64,000 nucleotides of DNA, taken from Ustulina deusta (Eukaryota > Ascomycota > Sordariomycetes > Xylariales > Xylariaceae). A program made the translations under genes and the position numbers. Positions 24,986 to 37,000 of this stretch are shown here, piece after piece. The notes under the pieces are model-generated. The model was given only the letters and a program-made list of their open reading frames with translations. It was not told where the DNA came from and made no database searches. Numbering within the stretch: position 1 is the first letter of the stretch; every line of letters starts with the position of its first letter. The stretch lies in NCBI GenBank assembly GCA_023159155.1, contig JAJNNX010000009.1, positions 1 to 64,000 of the forward strand, written 5' to 3'.

Positions 24986-25661
24986 CGTAATGCTCTGTTT
25001 TTGTCGTGGGGAGGTCGGTACTCGTGTGGCAAGAGGACGAGTGCACCATGAAGTATCATAAGACGAGGTTGTGAACTAGTGCCCGTTTCTCGTTTCACTG
25101 GTGCGCGCTTCTCTGTAAGCTTATCTTGCCTAAATTGTATACCGGTACATTGCGCAAGCCAAGTGGGAAGGTGGAGTATTATGTATGCACAGGCACGCTG
25201 GTGATATGGGTTGCTAACCAACGACATTATCCTTGCTGTTGTTGGTGACATTGGTTCTCATTCCGCACCATCGACACGGGATCCCGACGTCGTATTCGCC
25301 GTATTATCCAAACTTCGCGCCTCTAGTTGGATGTGGGGAGAGGGTCGCGAAAGCCTTACTTTTTGTCGATAAGGAAAACAGTCTTGAATCCCAACGTCGT
25401 ATTAATGTGCGACGGTGCATTCTACATCTCACACAAGACAAGGTTAAAGCTCGAAGACTTGACAATCTAGCGGTGAGCTCACAAGTCTCCCAAGTCTAAA
25501 GCTCTATGTCTCTAGCCTGACCAACAATAAAACGTGCGGAGGTACAGAGAGTGAGTGGCAATTTACTTGATGAGCCGGAAGCGTATGGTAGCCTCGTACA
25601 ATCTAAGACTCTAATTCCTGTCGCCGTCACAGAAGTGCGTATAAGTAAAACCCAGTGTAGA
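24986..25661. other. Intergenic region between O-methyltransferase and solo LTR
   Basis: Divergent promoter space for the minus-strand methyltransferase and the synthetase. An 88-codon frame at 25233-25499 has no recognisable domain. No RNA gene seen. Confidence 0.45.
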
Positions 25662-25882
25662 TGTGCCTCCTGACGGACCCTCTATAGATCTGATCACGTT
25701 GGTGGTCTAGGTCTATTCTGAAGGTCTGTACTGAGTCTGGATTGGGAAGGAAATCTAACTGGGGTGCTACCCGATGTGCTAGGTATTTATGTACGCAAAT
25801 TGTGTGTGTGGGTACCAGGTGCCTGGGGCTGTCTCACAGCGCCCATTGATGCCCTCAATGGGTTATTCTGGTGGGATCCACA
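25662..25882. mobile_element. Solo LTR of family A in the synthetase promoter
   Basis: 221 bp starting tgtgcctcctgacggac and ending gggatccaca, flanked by a perfect 4-bp duplication taga (25658-25661 and 25883-25886). It matches the A1 and A2 LTRs across ctctatag, gaaggtctgtactgagt, ggtatttatg and ggtgcctggggct, with about 30 bp missing. It keeps normal GC and shows no RIP wear, unlike its relatives. It ends 123 bp before the synthetase ATG, so it may influence that gene's expression. Confidence 0.85.
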
Positions 25883-26005
25883 TAGAGGAGGACATGTAAA
25901 GCCGGCTGTGAACAGACGTCGTTTGAAATAATCCCTCTTAAACACTCATGCCAAATTAATCTAGTTTACTAAAGGTCAATTACGTAACTTGCGAACACCG
26001 ACTCA

Positions 26006-28825
26006 ATGGCGAGTGCGAAGTGGCTATCTGTTCAAGATTTGTTGAGGCACGCGGCAGCATCAACCAACCCTCGGCGCCTTGTTCTGTACTCGGCAGGATG
26101 TACGGCATCCCCTACGGTCGTCAATTATAGGGACTTCTACACCATGGCAGAGAAGAAGAGTCAAATCCTCAGCGGTCTTCCAGGCTTCGCTGAACGTCGG
26201 CCCGTCATGCTTCACTTACATGATAGTTATGACCTGCTGGTTTGGTTCTGGGCAACAATGCTCGCAGACGGTCTGCCTGTACCATCTCCTCCCCTTAGCA
26301 GCGATCCCCGCCAACGCAAAAATCACCTAGACGGTCTTTCGAAGTTGCTAGACTCGCCAATCTGTATCGCCAGAGCCATAGATGCCAGTAGTCTTCGAGC
26401 AAGTGGTTCATTCATGGTGCATACAGTTGAATCTCTCGTCGAAATGGCTACGCCCCTATCCTGGGACAAATTCGCTACAAAGAATAGGAAGAATATTGAG
26501 CAACATTCGCTCGCTATGCTCATGTTAACCTCCGGAAGTACGGGGAATGCCAAAGCGGTATGCTTATCACATCAAAATATCCTTGCCGCGCTCTCAGGCA
26601 AGTCATCCAAGCGTCAACTTCCCAGTGACAGGCCGCTTCTCAATTGGATAGGGCTGGACCATGTGGCTAGCTTAGTGGAGGTCCACCTGCAGGCCCTGTT
26701 TTTAAACGTTGACCAAGTTCACGTTCAATCCGCGGATGTGTTATCATGTCCCAGGCTTTTCCTTGACCTTCTCAGTATCCACCGGGTGTCGCGCTCTTTT
26801 GCGCCAAACTTCTTTCTCGCCAAACTCGTCTCGGCAATCCGGACCGACAATGACGAACAATCACTGTACCAGTGGGATCTGAGCAATTTAACAGACATCG
26901 TATCGGGAGGCGAGGCGAATGACATACAAACCTGTGCCTCACTAACTGAGCTGCTGGCTTCCTATGGTGCGCCTCATAATGTGCTGACCGTCGGATTTGG
27001 CATGACGGAAACATGCGCGGGAGCAATATATAACACCCAATGTCCCAGGAGCGACATAGCAAATGGACGTTTATTCGCTTCGCTGGGGAAATGCATCCCC
27101 GGCATTGAAATGCGCATCACGAAAGACCTGGATGAAGAAACAGGAAACATAGTGTTGCAAGATGTTGGAGAACCCGGCAATCTTGAAGTCCGTGGTGCGG
27201 TTGTTTTTCGTGGTTTCTATTGCAATGAAAAGGATACTGCCGAAGCTTTCACACACGACGGCTGGTTCAGAACGGGCGATACCGGCATTATAGATTCGAC
27301 CGGTAGTTTGAGTTTATTCGGCAGGATCAAAGATCTCGTCAACATTAACGGTATTAAGGTCAGCGGCGCAGAGTTGCAGACGTCCTTGGAGACGGCTGTG
27401 GGCTCACAAGTCTTGCGTCTCGTTAGCTTCGCATCCTGGGCCGGTCACACTGAGCAGGTAAGCATTGCGTATATTCCAAAGCAATGGCCAATGAAAACGG
27501 AAGATATGGTCAACATCAACGACAAGCTGGCTAATGTATGCCTTCTGTTGACACGTTCGAGGCCTCTCGTCTTTGGCCTACGCGACGAGTCCATCTTGCC
27601 CAAATCCAGTCTTGGAAAGATTTCAAGAGCCAAGATGAAGTCACTGCTGGAGACTGGCAGTTTCGCCGATCAAATTGAATACCACCAGTCCGCTATAGAG
27701 GGTTATCGATTGAAACACATCAGCTTCCCTATGACCGAGGAGGCGGCCCGTCTTCTCGAAGACTTTGCTTCGGTGCTGGAAATCCGACCAGACAAAATAG
27801 GCGTCGATACACCCTTTTACGATTTTGGGATAACGTCAATAGACATTGTGCGACTAAAGCGTAAAGTCGACCAACGCCTATCCATAGATGTTCCCATGGT
27901 TACATTGATGAATAGTCCGACCGTCCGGGCACTGGCGTTAGCCATTGATTATTCGCCTCTGCAGAATGGCGACTCAGTAGCAAAAGAGTACGACCCAGTA
28001 GTCAAGTTTCGCTCGACCGGCAGCAAAACACCACTTTGGTGTATTCACCCGGGCGTTGGAGAAGTTCTCATATTCATCGGTCTTGCAAAACACATGGTTG
28101 ATGATGACCGGCCGATCTTTGCCTTGCGTGCACGGGGGTTTGATGCAGGCCAGTCGCGTTTTAAATCTATTACAGAGGCAGTTGAGACGTACAAGGCAGC
28201 GATATTGAAACACCAGCCCTACGGTCCTTATGCCCTTGCAGGATACAGTTACGGCGGAATGCTAGCTTTTGAAATCGCTAAATCCCTCGAGAAAGAAGAA
28301 GGCGCCTCAGTACAATTCCTGGCTAGCTTTAACCTCCCTCCCAATATCAAAATACGAATGCAGCAGCTGAACTTCAACGTCTGTTTGTTGCACCTCTCGT
28401 ATTTCCTTGGCCTGGTGACTGAAGAGTACGCGGACTCAATTGAAGAACAATTTCGTGAGCTACCTAACGCCATGGTGCAACTGATGGGCGTCGCAGATCG
28501 GAGCCGAATGATTGAGCTGAACTTAAGCGAGAAGAAATTGGCACACTGGGCCGAAATTACCTTTGGGTTGCAAAGTATGGCGCAGGAATATGAACCCGGG
28601 GGTAAAGTCAAGAGCATGGACGTATTTCACGCAATACCACTTAAAGCCGCTGCAAAGTCTAGAGAAGACTGGCTGGAAAACTATTTGAAAAAATGGGAAG
28701 ACTTCTCTGAGACGGAACCAAGGTTTTATCAAGTAGATGGTGCCCATTACACAATGATTGGGCCAGACCACGTGGCGAGTTTTGCAGGTACACTGAAAAA
28801 GGCGCTCAGGGCTCGCGGACTGTAA
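26006..28825 (+). CDS. NRPS-like synthetase (A-T-TE), aryl-2-keto-acid dimerising
   Basis: Single-exon, 939-residue enzyme with the domain order adenylation, thiolation, thioesterase and no condensation domain. This is the layout of the atromentin, aspulvinone E, butyrolactone IIa, microperfuranone and phenguignardic acid synthetases, which activate phenylpyruvate, 4-hydroxyphenylpyruvate or indolepyruvate and join two units. A-domain cores: LTSGSTGNAKA (about 174), VGFGMTETCAG (about 330), GWFRTGDTG and LFGRIKDLVNINGIKVSG (about 438), LPKSSLGKISR. The line NWIGLDHVASLVEVHLQ carries the core-4 region and lacks the usual amino-acid-binding Asp pattern, as expected for keto acids. The thiolation motif FYDFGITSIDIV places the phosphopantetheine Ser at 611. 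The thioesterase shows GYSYGG (Ser748) and DGAHYTMI (His914). The exact product cannot be read from sequence. The tyrosinase downstream suggests a phenolic, melanin-like end product. Confidence 0.93.
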   Translation: MASAKWLSVQDLLRHAAASTNPRRLVLYSAGCTASPTVVNYRDFYTMAEKKSQILSGLPGFAERRPVMLHLHDSYDLLVWFWATMLADGLPVPSPPLSSDPRQRKNHLDGLSKLLDSPICIARAIDASSLRASGSFMVHTVESLVEMATPLSWDKFATKNRKNIEQHSLAMLMLTSGSTGNAKAVCLSHQNILAALSGKSSKRQLPSDRPLLNWIGLDHVASLVEVHLQALFLNVDQVHVQSADVLSCPRLFLDLLSIHRVSRSFAPNFFLAKLVSAIRTDNDEQSLYQWDLSNLTDIVSGGEANDIQTCASLTELLASYGAPHNVLTVGFGMTETCAGAIYNTQCPRSDIANGRLFASLGKCIPGIEMRITKDLDEETGNIVLQDVGEPGNLEVRGAVVFRGFYCNEKDTAEAFTHDGWFRTGDTGIIDSTGSLSLFGRIKDLVNINGIKVSGAELQTSLETAVGSQVLRLVSFASWAGHTEQVSIAYIPKQWPMKTEDMVNINDKLANVCLLLTRSRPLVFGLRDESILPKSSLGKISRAKMKSLLETGSFADQIEYHQSAIEGYRLKHISFPMTEEAARLLEDFASVLEIRPDKIGVDTPFYDFGITSIDIVRLKRKVDQRLSIDVPMVTLMNSPTVRALALAIDYSPLQNGDSVAKEYDPVVKFRSTGSKTPLWCIHPGVGEVLIFIGLAKHMVDDDRPIFALRARGFDAGQSRFKSITEAVETYKAAILKHQPYGPYALAGYSYGGMLAFEIAKSLEKEEGASVQFLASFNLPPNIKIRMQQLNFNVCLLHLSYFLGLVTEEYADSIEEQFRELPNAMVQLMGVADRSRMIELNLSEKKLAHWAEITFGLQSMAQEYEPGGKVKSMDVFHAIPLKAAAKSREDWLENYLKKWEDFSETEPRFYQVDGAHYTMIGPDHVASFAGTLKKALRARGL

Positions 28826-29058
28826 GTTTAGGATATTGCAGCTCGCTTCCTGCAGTGCTACGCTTACGAATATTGACATCCATGCCTACGAGGTATCTCG
28901 CTGAATCCTAGTCACTGGGGTCTTAGATTCTACAACACTTGCATACGTACTGTCCGATCAGGATTCGTCACTCTCCACTGGGATGCTTACCAACATAATG
29001 TGTCGTATCAGAAACCTCAACTTCCTAATCGAGCAAATTTACTACAGCTGGCCATTCG

Positions 29059-29067
29059 TATAAAATA
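29059..29067 (+). promoter_or_regulatory. TATA box of the tyrosinase gene
   Basis: tataaaata 59 bp upstream of the tyrosinase ATG, well placed for a short 5' untranslated region. Sequence match only. Confidence 0.5.
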
Positions 29068-29125
29068 GGCGTTGGATCTGTCTTTCTGCACCTTTTCAAC
29101 CACAGCGCTCTAGAAGTTTCGGTCA

Positions 29126-30507
29126 ATGAACAAGAACACGATGGGTTCCCTCTTGTGTCTCATCTATCTATTTGTACTAGTTCACTGTGCTGCCACCCCT
29201 GAGGCATTACTGCGCTACCACGACGCGGACCCTGTGGTAGTGTTGAAGGAACTGCAACAGTTTGCCCTTACGACGCTACAAAATGACACACGGCCACCGT
29301 CACAAGGGTGTACTCTCGAAAAGGCAGCAAAACGTCGCGACTGGTAGGTCCCTAACCAATATTCAGTGGAACGGATGATGTGCAGTCTAAACTTCAAGGT
29401 TGGTGATCTGCGATTTAACGTAGCATAGGGAGGCTCTATCCAAGGCAGAACGTCACGATTACATCCAAGCTGTCAAGTGTCTCGTTATGAAAAAACCCAT
29501 ATCCGACCCAAAATGGGCCTCCGCCGCCAGAACTCGTTATGATGACTTCGTCGCTGTCCACACCAATGTTACTCCCGTTATCCACGGTACTGGGAACTTT
29601 TTCGCCTGGCATCGGTACTATCTATGGACATACGAGACGGCACTTAGAGAGGAATGCGGATATAAGGGGTATCAGCCGGTCTGTCTTTGAGCATTTTGTC
29701 TTCAAACATAGCTTCGTGTCGACATCCTCTAACATTGATCAGTACTGGAACTGGTTCTCGCACAGGGATAATCTTCTCGAATCGCCTCTATTCGATGGTA
29801 GTGATACCAGTATGGGAGGCAATGGTGAGTTTTTCAAGCACAATGGAAGTCTTATCGGCGGGGGCGCTTTATGGCTTCCATCCGGAAATGGGGGTGGCTG
29901 CGTGAAGAGCGGCCCCTTCAAGGAGTACGGACTCGTCATTCACCCAGTGTAGGAGTATAGCTGACTGCGTGACAGTATGCAAGTCCATATGGGTCCGGCA
30001 TTACCATCCATGGACAACTTTGTGCCCGTTGGCGGGGGTTCAAACGATTATAATCCCCATTGTCTCCGTCGAGACATGACATCCTATGTCACCAAGACCT
30101 GGGGAACGACTGCCAACCTCCTCAATGTCACTATTGGAGCGGCTTCTAGCACGATTCGTGACTTCCAACAAGAAATTGACGGCAGCCGATTTCTTGAAAA
30201 TATCGGTTTCCACGCTATGGGCCATGCGGCAATGGCTGCGGATGGTGCTGACTTGTACACTTCACCCAACGATCCCGTCTTCTACTTCCATCATGCCATG
30301 CTTGACCGTGTGTGGTGGCTATGGCAGGTTTTTCACCCAGAGCAAGCTAGAACTCTATTCGGCACGATCACTATGCGCAACGATCCGCCATCTCGTAACG
30401 CGACGGCTGATGATCCTCTGGACATGAGAGAGCTTTACCCGCATCGTCCGATTCGTGAGATGTTGGGAACGCTGGATGGCATGCCTCTGTGTTATATATA
30501 TGTCTGA
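29126..30507 (+). CDS. Secreted tyrosinase (type 3 copper oxidase)
   Basis: Copper monooxygenase/oxidase that hydroxylates phenols and oxidises catechols to quinones. Exons 29126-29343, 29429-29678, 29743-29924 and 29976-30507 join in frame to 393 residues; the third intron (51 nt) follows GPFK and restores GPFKDMQVHMGPA. The N-terminus MGSLLCLIYLFVLVHCAA is a signal peptide, so the enzyme is probably secreted. CuA: HTNVTPVIHGTGNFFAWHRY, followed by YWNW and SPLFDGSDTSMGGNG. CuB: GFHAMGHAAM and NDPVFYFHHAMLDRVWW. The protein ends LCYIYV, near the usual end of short ascomycete tyrosinases, with no long C-terminal lid domain. Several N-x-T/S sites suggest glycosylation. It starts 300 bp after the synthetase on the same strand. 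By analogy with TyrP of Aspergillus terreus, it may oxidise the synthetase product toward a pigment; this is inference. Confidence 0.92.
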
Positions 30508-30744
30508 GTTCCAGCCCTAGACCGCTTAAGCTTGCCGTTCCTGGTGAAGCTGTGTCGCTATGCACTCTTCTTTAATAGGGAATAAAGTTGAGCAATCTCC
30601 TTGATCTTGATGAATACCCGTATCACTTTGAAATCATAACAGTACATACTCACCCGAGAGATATCCCGTGGTTTAAACTCTATAATGGTAATATCACACA
30701 TGTAGTTTCTGGGATAATTATCTATGCCTCAGGAACCCTATACG

Positions 30745-30997
30745 TGTGCCTCGATACGGTCCCTCTATAGAACTAGTCACTTGGTGTCACTAGGTCTGAT
30801 CTGAAGGTCTATATTGAGTATGGTTGTAAAAAGAAACTAACTAGGGTATCTAACGGAGGTGCAAGGTATTTATGCCTTTAATTAGGTGGGTTAGTACCTG
30901 GTACCTAAGGGCTACGCATAGTGCCTTTTTATACATATACTATTATACTAATTTAATAAATTAACTTTAATAAAAACTAATAGTAATAAAATTTATA
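30745..30997. repeat. LTR of element A2 (left)
   Basis: 253 bp starting tgtgcctcgatacggtccc and ending aaaatttata, the RIP-converted form of gggatccaca. Its outer part is well preserved, its inner part strongly converted. Confidence 0.85.
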
Positions 30998-32192
30998 ATT
31001 ATTTTTTTATTAAATAATTATTTTAGTTATTATTATAACTTATTGCTTAATATAGCTATAAATAAAATTATTACAAACTTTTTTATTATAATATATTCTT
31101 TAACTACTAATAGTTTTTTTTTAATATAGTTTTACTAGTATATTATAGATTTTTTATTAAATAACTATTTTTATTATATTTATTAATAAACTAAATATTA
31201 TTAGAACTTTAAAATTAATATATATTGCTATAATAATAATTAATAATAATTTAAAATTTATTATAGTATAGTTCTAACTTATTTATATATTGCTAAACTT
31301 ATAATACTTAATTTTCTATAGTATAAATTTAAATAAAATTTTATTTTTATAAATATATTTCTATTTAATTTTTTTTTTTAGTTAAGTTTTAAATATAATT
31401 AGTTATATTAATTATTAATTATTATTATAGTAATTAAGTTTTAAATATTAAAAAATAACTATTATATTTAAATAGCTTAAATATATAGTTATAAATATAT
31501 ATTACTAACTTTAATAAAATCTAAAAATTAAAATATTATTATTATTTTTTTAATTTTATTATTTATTTATAGCTATTTTAATATAATTAATTTTATAATT
31601 AATTTATTAAATTTATATTAAATAATAGTTTTATTATTTATTAATATATTAACATTAATATTAATATATTTAATATAAACTGATATTTTAAAATTAGCTA
31701 TAAAAATATAATGTATAGCTTAATAAATTAATAAAATAAAAAGTATAATAAATTATGAATTAAGCAATTTATTATTAGGTATTTGTATTAATTAATTAAA
31801 GTTATTTTAAAATACTAAAAATACTTATTTATTTTTTTAATATTATTTTAATAATAGTATAACTATAATTAATATATTTTCTTTTATTTAAAACAATAAA
31901 TCTTTTTTTTTTAATATTTTAAAAAATTTCTTAGTATATAAAGCAGTTCTAATTATGTATAATAAATTATTTAAAGCTTTTAAATATATTTTTATTTTAT
32001 ATAACTTGTTTTATTAAATAAAAAAAATATTATTTAATTTATTTTAATATTGTTTAAAAATTAATATAGTTTAGCTATTATAATAGTTAGTATAGTATTA
32101 GTAAAACCTATAAGAATTCTAGACTTATATAGCAATAAAATAAAAAATCTATATATAGACTAACTTATAACTTTATAGCTATATATATAAAG

Positions 32193-32494
32193 TATTGGTT
32201 GGCTTTATCCGGGATAGTATGTGTATATATAGTACCGTACGCAAGAGCAGATCTAGTAAGGCGAACACTATATAATCTATATTGTACTATGTTCGAATGC
32301 CAATTGAAAGAAAGAAGAAAGAAAAGAATTAGAAAGTATAGGAGGGCCTGGTATACCCTTTCGTACGAAGGGGTCCACTATGGCCCCTTAGCCATGGGCT
32401 AGCTATGGGCTAACCACCTAACTTGGCTACTTTAGGTAGCTAAAGTAAGTAACTTATAAATAGCGTACGATTGACCTGGAATACTATTCTAACA
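32193..32494. repeat. LTR of element C (left)
   Basis: 302 bp, starting tattggttggctttatccg and ending attctaaca. A 67-codon open frame at 32199-32402 falls inside it and is not a gene. Confidence 0.88.
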
Positions 32495-33757
32495 CTGATT
32501 ATTTTTACTTTTTGTTGTGTTGCTAGGTTAATTGTATAGACAAACTAAATATAAAAACTCTATATAATTAAAGCAAGTACTTTGTATAAAAAAAAAACAA
32601 AATTTCTGTTTAATACTAAAACAATCTATTTAATACTTAGAAACAAAGCTTTTATATAGCTAGCCTTTCTGCAGAGCTAGCCCTTCGTACGGCCGAAGCA
32701 AAATGCTCCGTACGGCATAGGGGTTGTTTAGCTAGCGTACAACGGGTTAATAGGGTAGGTCCTTGTTATTGCTAATATCCTTCTGGCTTTGTTTTTTTTT
32801 TTTTTTTTTTTAAATTTAACGTTTAGGTCCGTACAGATATTAGCTGGGGGGGGGGGGGGGTAGGTCCGTTCCGTACGGGGTTAAGAAAGCAGTTGTACGG
32901 AAGGGTATATAGGTCCTTTGTATACGGGTCGTACAAAAGAGAGGGGGGGGGGGGGGGGTAGGGTAGGGCCTGGCCGTACAAGGTCTAGAATTGTACGGGG
33001 CCGCGAGTAAAACGGAGATTTGTTGCCTGGCTTTGCGTGCAACGGAGTAGTCTGGAGGTTGTTTAGCTGGTTCGTACGACAGATTATCGAGTAAAAAAAT
33101 GCTGTTTGGCTGGCGTACGGCAAGTTGTCAAAGGGGGTATTCGGGTGCCTTCGTAGGTCTGTCCCGTGAGGGTAGGTTATACGAAGGGTAAGGGTTGCGA
33201 AAGGGTTCGCAGTTGATTTTGTGATCTAGTCTGCCGGGCGGATCAGTTATAATTGTTTCGTATACAAAGGTTGTGCAAAACTAATTAACTTTTTTTTTGG
33301 TCCTGCTGGGCAGGACATATATAAAAATAAATAGTCCGGTCGAAGCAGAGGTATAAGTATAAGGGCTTTGTATAGCAGCTATATATTAGCTGTACAAAAG
33401 GGGTAAAATACGAAATAGCTTGCAGTTAATTCTATAGTTTATTTTGCCGGGCGGAGTAAAATTTGGATTGCTTTATATAAAGTTTATAGCAAAAACTTTA
33501 ATTAATTTGTTTTTTTTTTTTACTAAGCAGAAAATCAAAAAATTAAACCTAAATACTAATTTAGTTTAATAACTTATATAAAAGTTGTTTAAAATATATT
33601 TGCTAAACGGACTATATTTTTTTAAAACTTTTATATAATAAGCTAAAATCTTCTGCTAAGCAGAAATATTTTTAGATTATTATATAATATTTAATAATAT
33701 TTTATTTTTTTAAAACTTTACTAATTTATAAGTTTGCTAGTTAACTTAACTAATTAA

Positions 33758-34059
33758 TATTAGTTAGTTTTATTTAAGATAATATATATATATATAGTAC
33801 TATACGTAAGAATAAATCTAGTAAAGCAAACATTATATAATTTATATTATACTATGTTTGAATGCTTATTAAAAAAAAAAAGAAGGAAAGGAATCAGAAG
33901 GTGTGGGAGGGCCTGGTATACCCCTTTGTACGAAGGGGTCCACCATGGCCCTTTAGCCATGGGCTAGCTATGGGCTAACCACCTGACTTGGCCACCTTAG
34001 GTAGCTAAGGTGAGTGACCCATAAATAGCGTACGATTGACCTGGAATATTATTCCAACA
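33758..34059. repeat. LTR of element C (right)
   Basis: 302 bp. Its first 140 bp are RIP-converted, and the rest (ggtataccc, gaaggggtccaccatggccc) is nearly identical to the left LTR and slightly richer in GC. Confidence 0.88.
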
Positions 34060-37000
34060 TAAAGTTTATATCTATTTATTTTGTAAATTTTGACTTTTTT
34101 TTTTTTTTTTTTTTTTTTTTAGCTTAAAGTTTTTATTTATAGTATTAATAAACTAACTATAAAAGTTTTATTTAACTAATTATAATATTACTTTAAGTTT
34201 ACTAATTATTTATTAATAAATATTTAATAAATATATATTTTTTATTTTATTATAATTAATAAAATATAAATAAACTTTTTTTTTTATTATATATTTAATA
34301 ATATAACCTTAACTTTAATATAACTTTAATAAAACTTTTAATTTTTATATTATTTAAAAACTAATAATTTATAAAAAATTTAATTTTAAATAATTTTATT
34401 TTATTTTTAGTTTTTAAATAATTAAAATAATTTTAATTTTTAAATATAATAAGCTTTTTATTATTAAATAATTTAAAAAAAAAAATTTTATAAAAAAAAA
34501 AAAATTAAATATTAGATTTTTTTATAAATGTTTTAAACAAACTAATATTTAAAAAAAGATTCAAAAAAAAACAAAAAATTTAAATTTAAAAAAATAAAAT
34601 CTAAACTAGAACTAAAATAACTTAAAATAAATAATATATTTAAAAATATATTAAAAAATATTATAGCGATATAAGCTTATAATTTTATATTAGTTCTAAT
34701 AAAGTTTTTTTAATAAATAAAAAAAATAAAACGTTAATTTTTTAATATATTTATTTTAATATTTTTAAAAAATAACTATAATTTAATAATAAAAATATAT
34801 TTAAAAATATTAATTTTAAAGTTTTTAATTTTGCTACTTTATTTATTCTTTATTTTATTAGTTTATTTTTTAATATTTTAAACCTTATTTATATTAAAAA
34901 AACTAAAATATAAAAAACTAATTTTAATAAGTTTATAAAAAATAAAGCTTTATTTAATAATTAGGTTTATAAACTAATAAAAAAGCTAAATAAAAATATT
35001 ATTATATTTTAAACTAAAAATAATTAATTTTAATATATTATAAATTAATTAAAAAAATATATTAAAAATTTAATAAAAATATATTTTTATTTAATTAAAA
35101 AATTATTTAATAATATTACTAAAATAATTTAAGTTTTATTAATAGTTTATTATAATTTTAATTAAATAATTATTATTTATAAAATATTTTAAGTTTATAT
35201 ATATAAAACTAATAAAAATATTAATAAGTTTATTTTTATATTTAATAGTTTAATTTAAAAATATTGATTTATAAAATTATAATAAAAATATAAATTATAG
35301 GACTATTTTTATATAAACTTAAAAAAAAATTTATATAAAGCTTTTATAAATTTAAATATTTTTTATAAATTATTTATTAATAAAGTTATTAAATTAATAT
35401 ATAATATTAAGCAAGCTTATAAAAACTATTAATAAACTAAACTTATTAATTTAATTAAGCAAAAATTTAATTTTAAAAATTTAATTTTTAATAAATTTAT
35501 TTATTAATTTTTAACTAACTTTAAAAGTTTTAAAATAAATATCAATTATAAAAAAAAAAAACTTATTAAAATAATAAAACTTATTTTATTTATAACAAAA
35601 AAAAATATTTATTAATTAACTATTTTAATTAAAAGCTTAAAGTTTTAAATATTTAACTAATAAAAAAAATCTATAATAAAAACAGGTCTAATAATTTATC
35701 CAATTTAAAAAATACATAGAACTAATAAAAATCTTTTTATTAATTTTTTTATTTATTTTAATTAAAATATATAATTAAAATAAATTAATGATTTTTAAAA
35801 TATTTAATTAATTATAAATTAAATAATAATTAAACATAAAAATAGTTTATTTAGCTAAACTTTAAAAACTTTATAACTATTAAAATAAAATAGTTAGCAA
35901 AATTTATAAATATTTAATATATATTATAAAAATTAATAATTAATAATTTAAAAACTAAATATTTTAAATTATTAATTTTAGTTATAATATTATTATTAAT
36001 ATTAAATAATTATTTTAAAAATAATTAAAACTAAAAAAATATAAAAAAAACTTAGAACTTTTAAACTTGAAACAAAAAAAGTTATATAAAAATTTTAAAA
36101 TTATTTTTATTAAAATAAATAAAAATAATTAGCTAAAATTTTTTTAAAAAAAACTTATTATAATTAAGTTTGTAATAACTAAAAATGATTATACTAAGCT
36201 ACTTAAAAAAAATTTAAATTAATTAAGTAATATTATAAAAAATTTTTAATAATAAACTAATTTTATTTTTAAAAAAAAAATTCTAAAACTTTATTATTAT
36301 TATAACTAAAATTTAATATAATATTAGAACTTAATAGCAAAAAATATATTTTTAAGCTTTATTAATATTAAATATTTATATAGTTTATTTTATTCAAAAA
36401 GAAATTTATAAATAAATTGCTAACTATAAATTTAAATATTATTTTTATTTTATTTATATTTAAATTTATAATTAATTATTAATAAAAAAATATATATTTA
36501 AAAAATTAAATTATGCTAATTTTAAAAATTAATAATATTATATTTAATTATTATAATATTATTTGTTTTATAAAACTAAATATTATTAAAATTTTTTATT
36601 AATTATTATTACTTATAAAATTATATTATTTTTTTTTTTTTAAACTTATAAAAATATATTTTAATAAAAAGTTTTATTATTTAGTTTAAAAATAAAACTT
36701 GTTTAGTAGCAAGTTTTTATTAATATATAAATTTAAAAACTTTTAAATAAATTTATAAATATTTCTATAAATAACATTTTAATTTATTTTAAAACTAAAA
36801 AATACTATTAAACTTATTAAAAAAAATTAATTTATTATTTATATTAAACTAAATATTAAAAAAATATTAAAAAGTTTTGTTTTAATATATTTATTATTAA
36901 TTATTTAAAAATAATTATAAAAACTAAAATAAAAATAAAAATTAATTTTATAAAAATCTAAACAATTCTAAATTAAAACTTTAATAATTTTAAAAATATT

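Larger units (their letters stand above)
32193..34059. mobile_element. Short non-coding LTR element C (TRIM/LARD-like) inside B's LTR
   Basis: 1867 bp with two 302-bp LTRs (32193-32494 and 33758-34059) and a perfect 5-bp duplication taaag (32188-32192 and 34060-34064). The element interrupts the left LTR of B at the place where B's right LTR reads ataaagtttata. The 1.26-kb interior has no protein-coding potential. It carries long poly-T and poly-G tracts and many cgtacg or gtacgg motifs, and it keeps a higher GC than its host. This fits a non-autonomous LTR retroelement moved by another element's proteins. A reverse-complement solo LTR lies at 46337-46635. Confidence 0.85.

Noticed and set aside
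25233..25499. 88-codon open frame upstream of the solo LTR
   Set aside because: No domain recognised and no supporting context; treated as intergenic.
32199..32402. 67-codon open frame
   Set aside because: It lies wholly inside the 302-bp LTR of element C, and the frame is not kept in the second LTR.
32881..33123. 80-codon minus-strand frame with Pro-rich tract
   Set aside because: It runs through the poly-G tracts of element C's interior; composition artefact.
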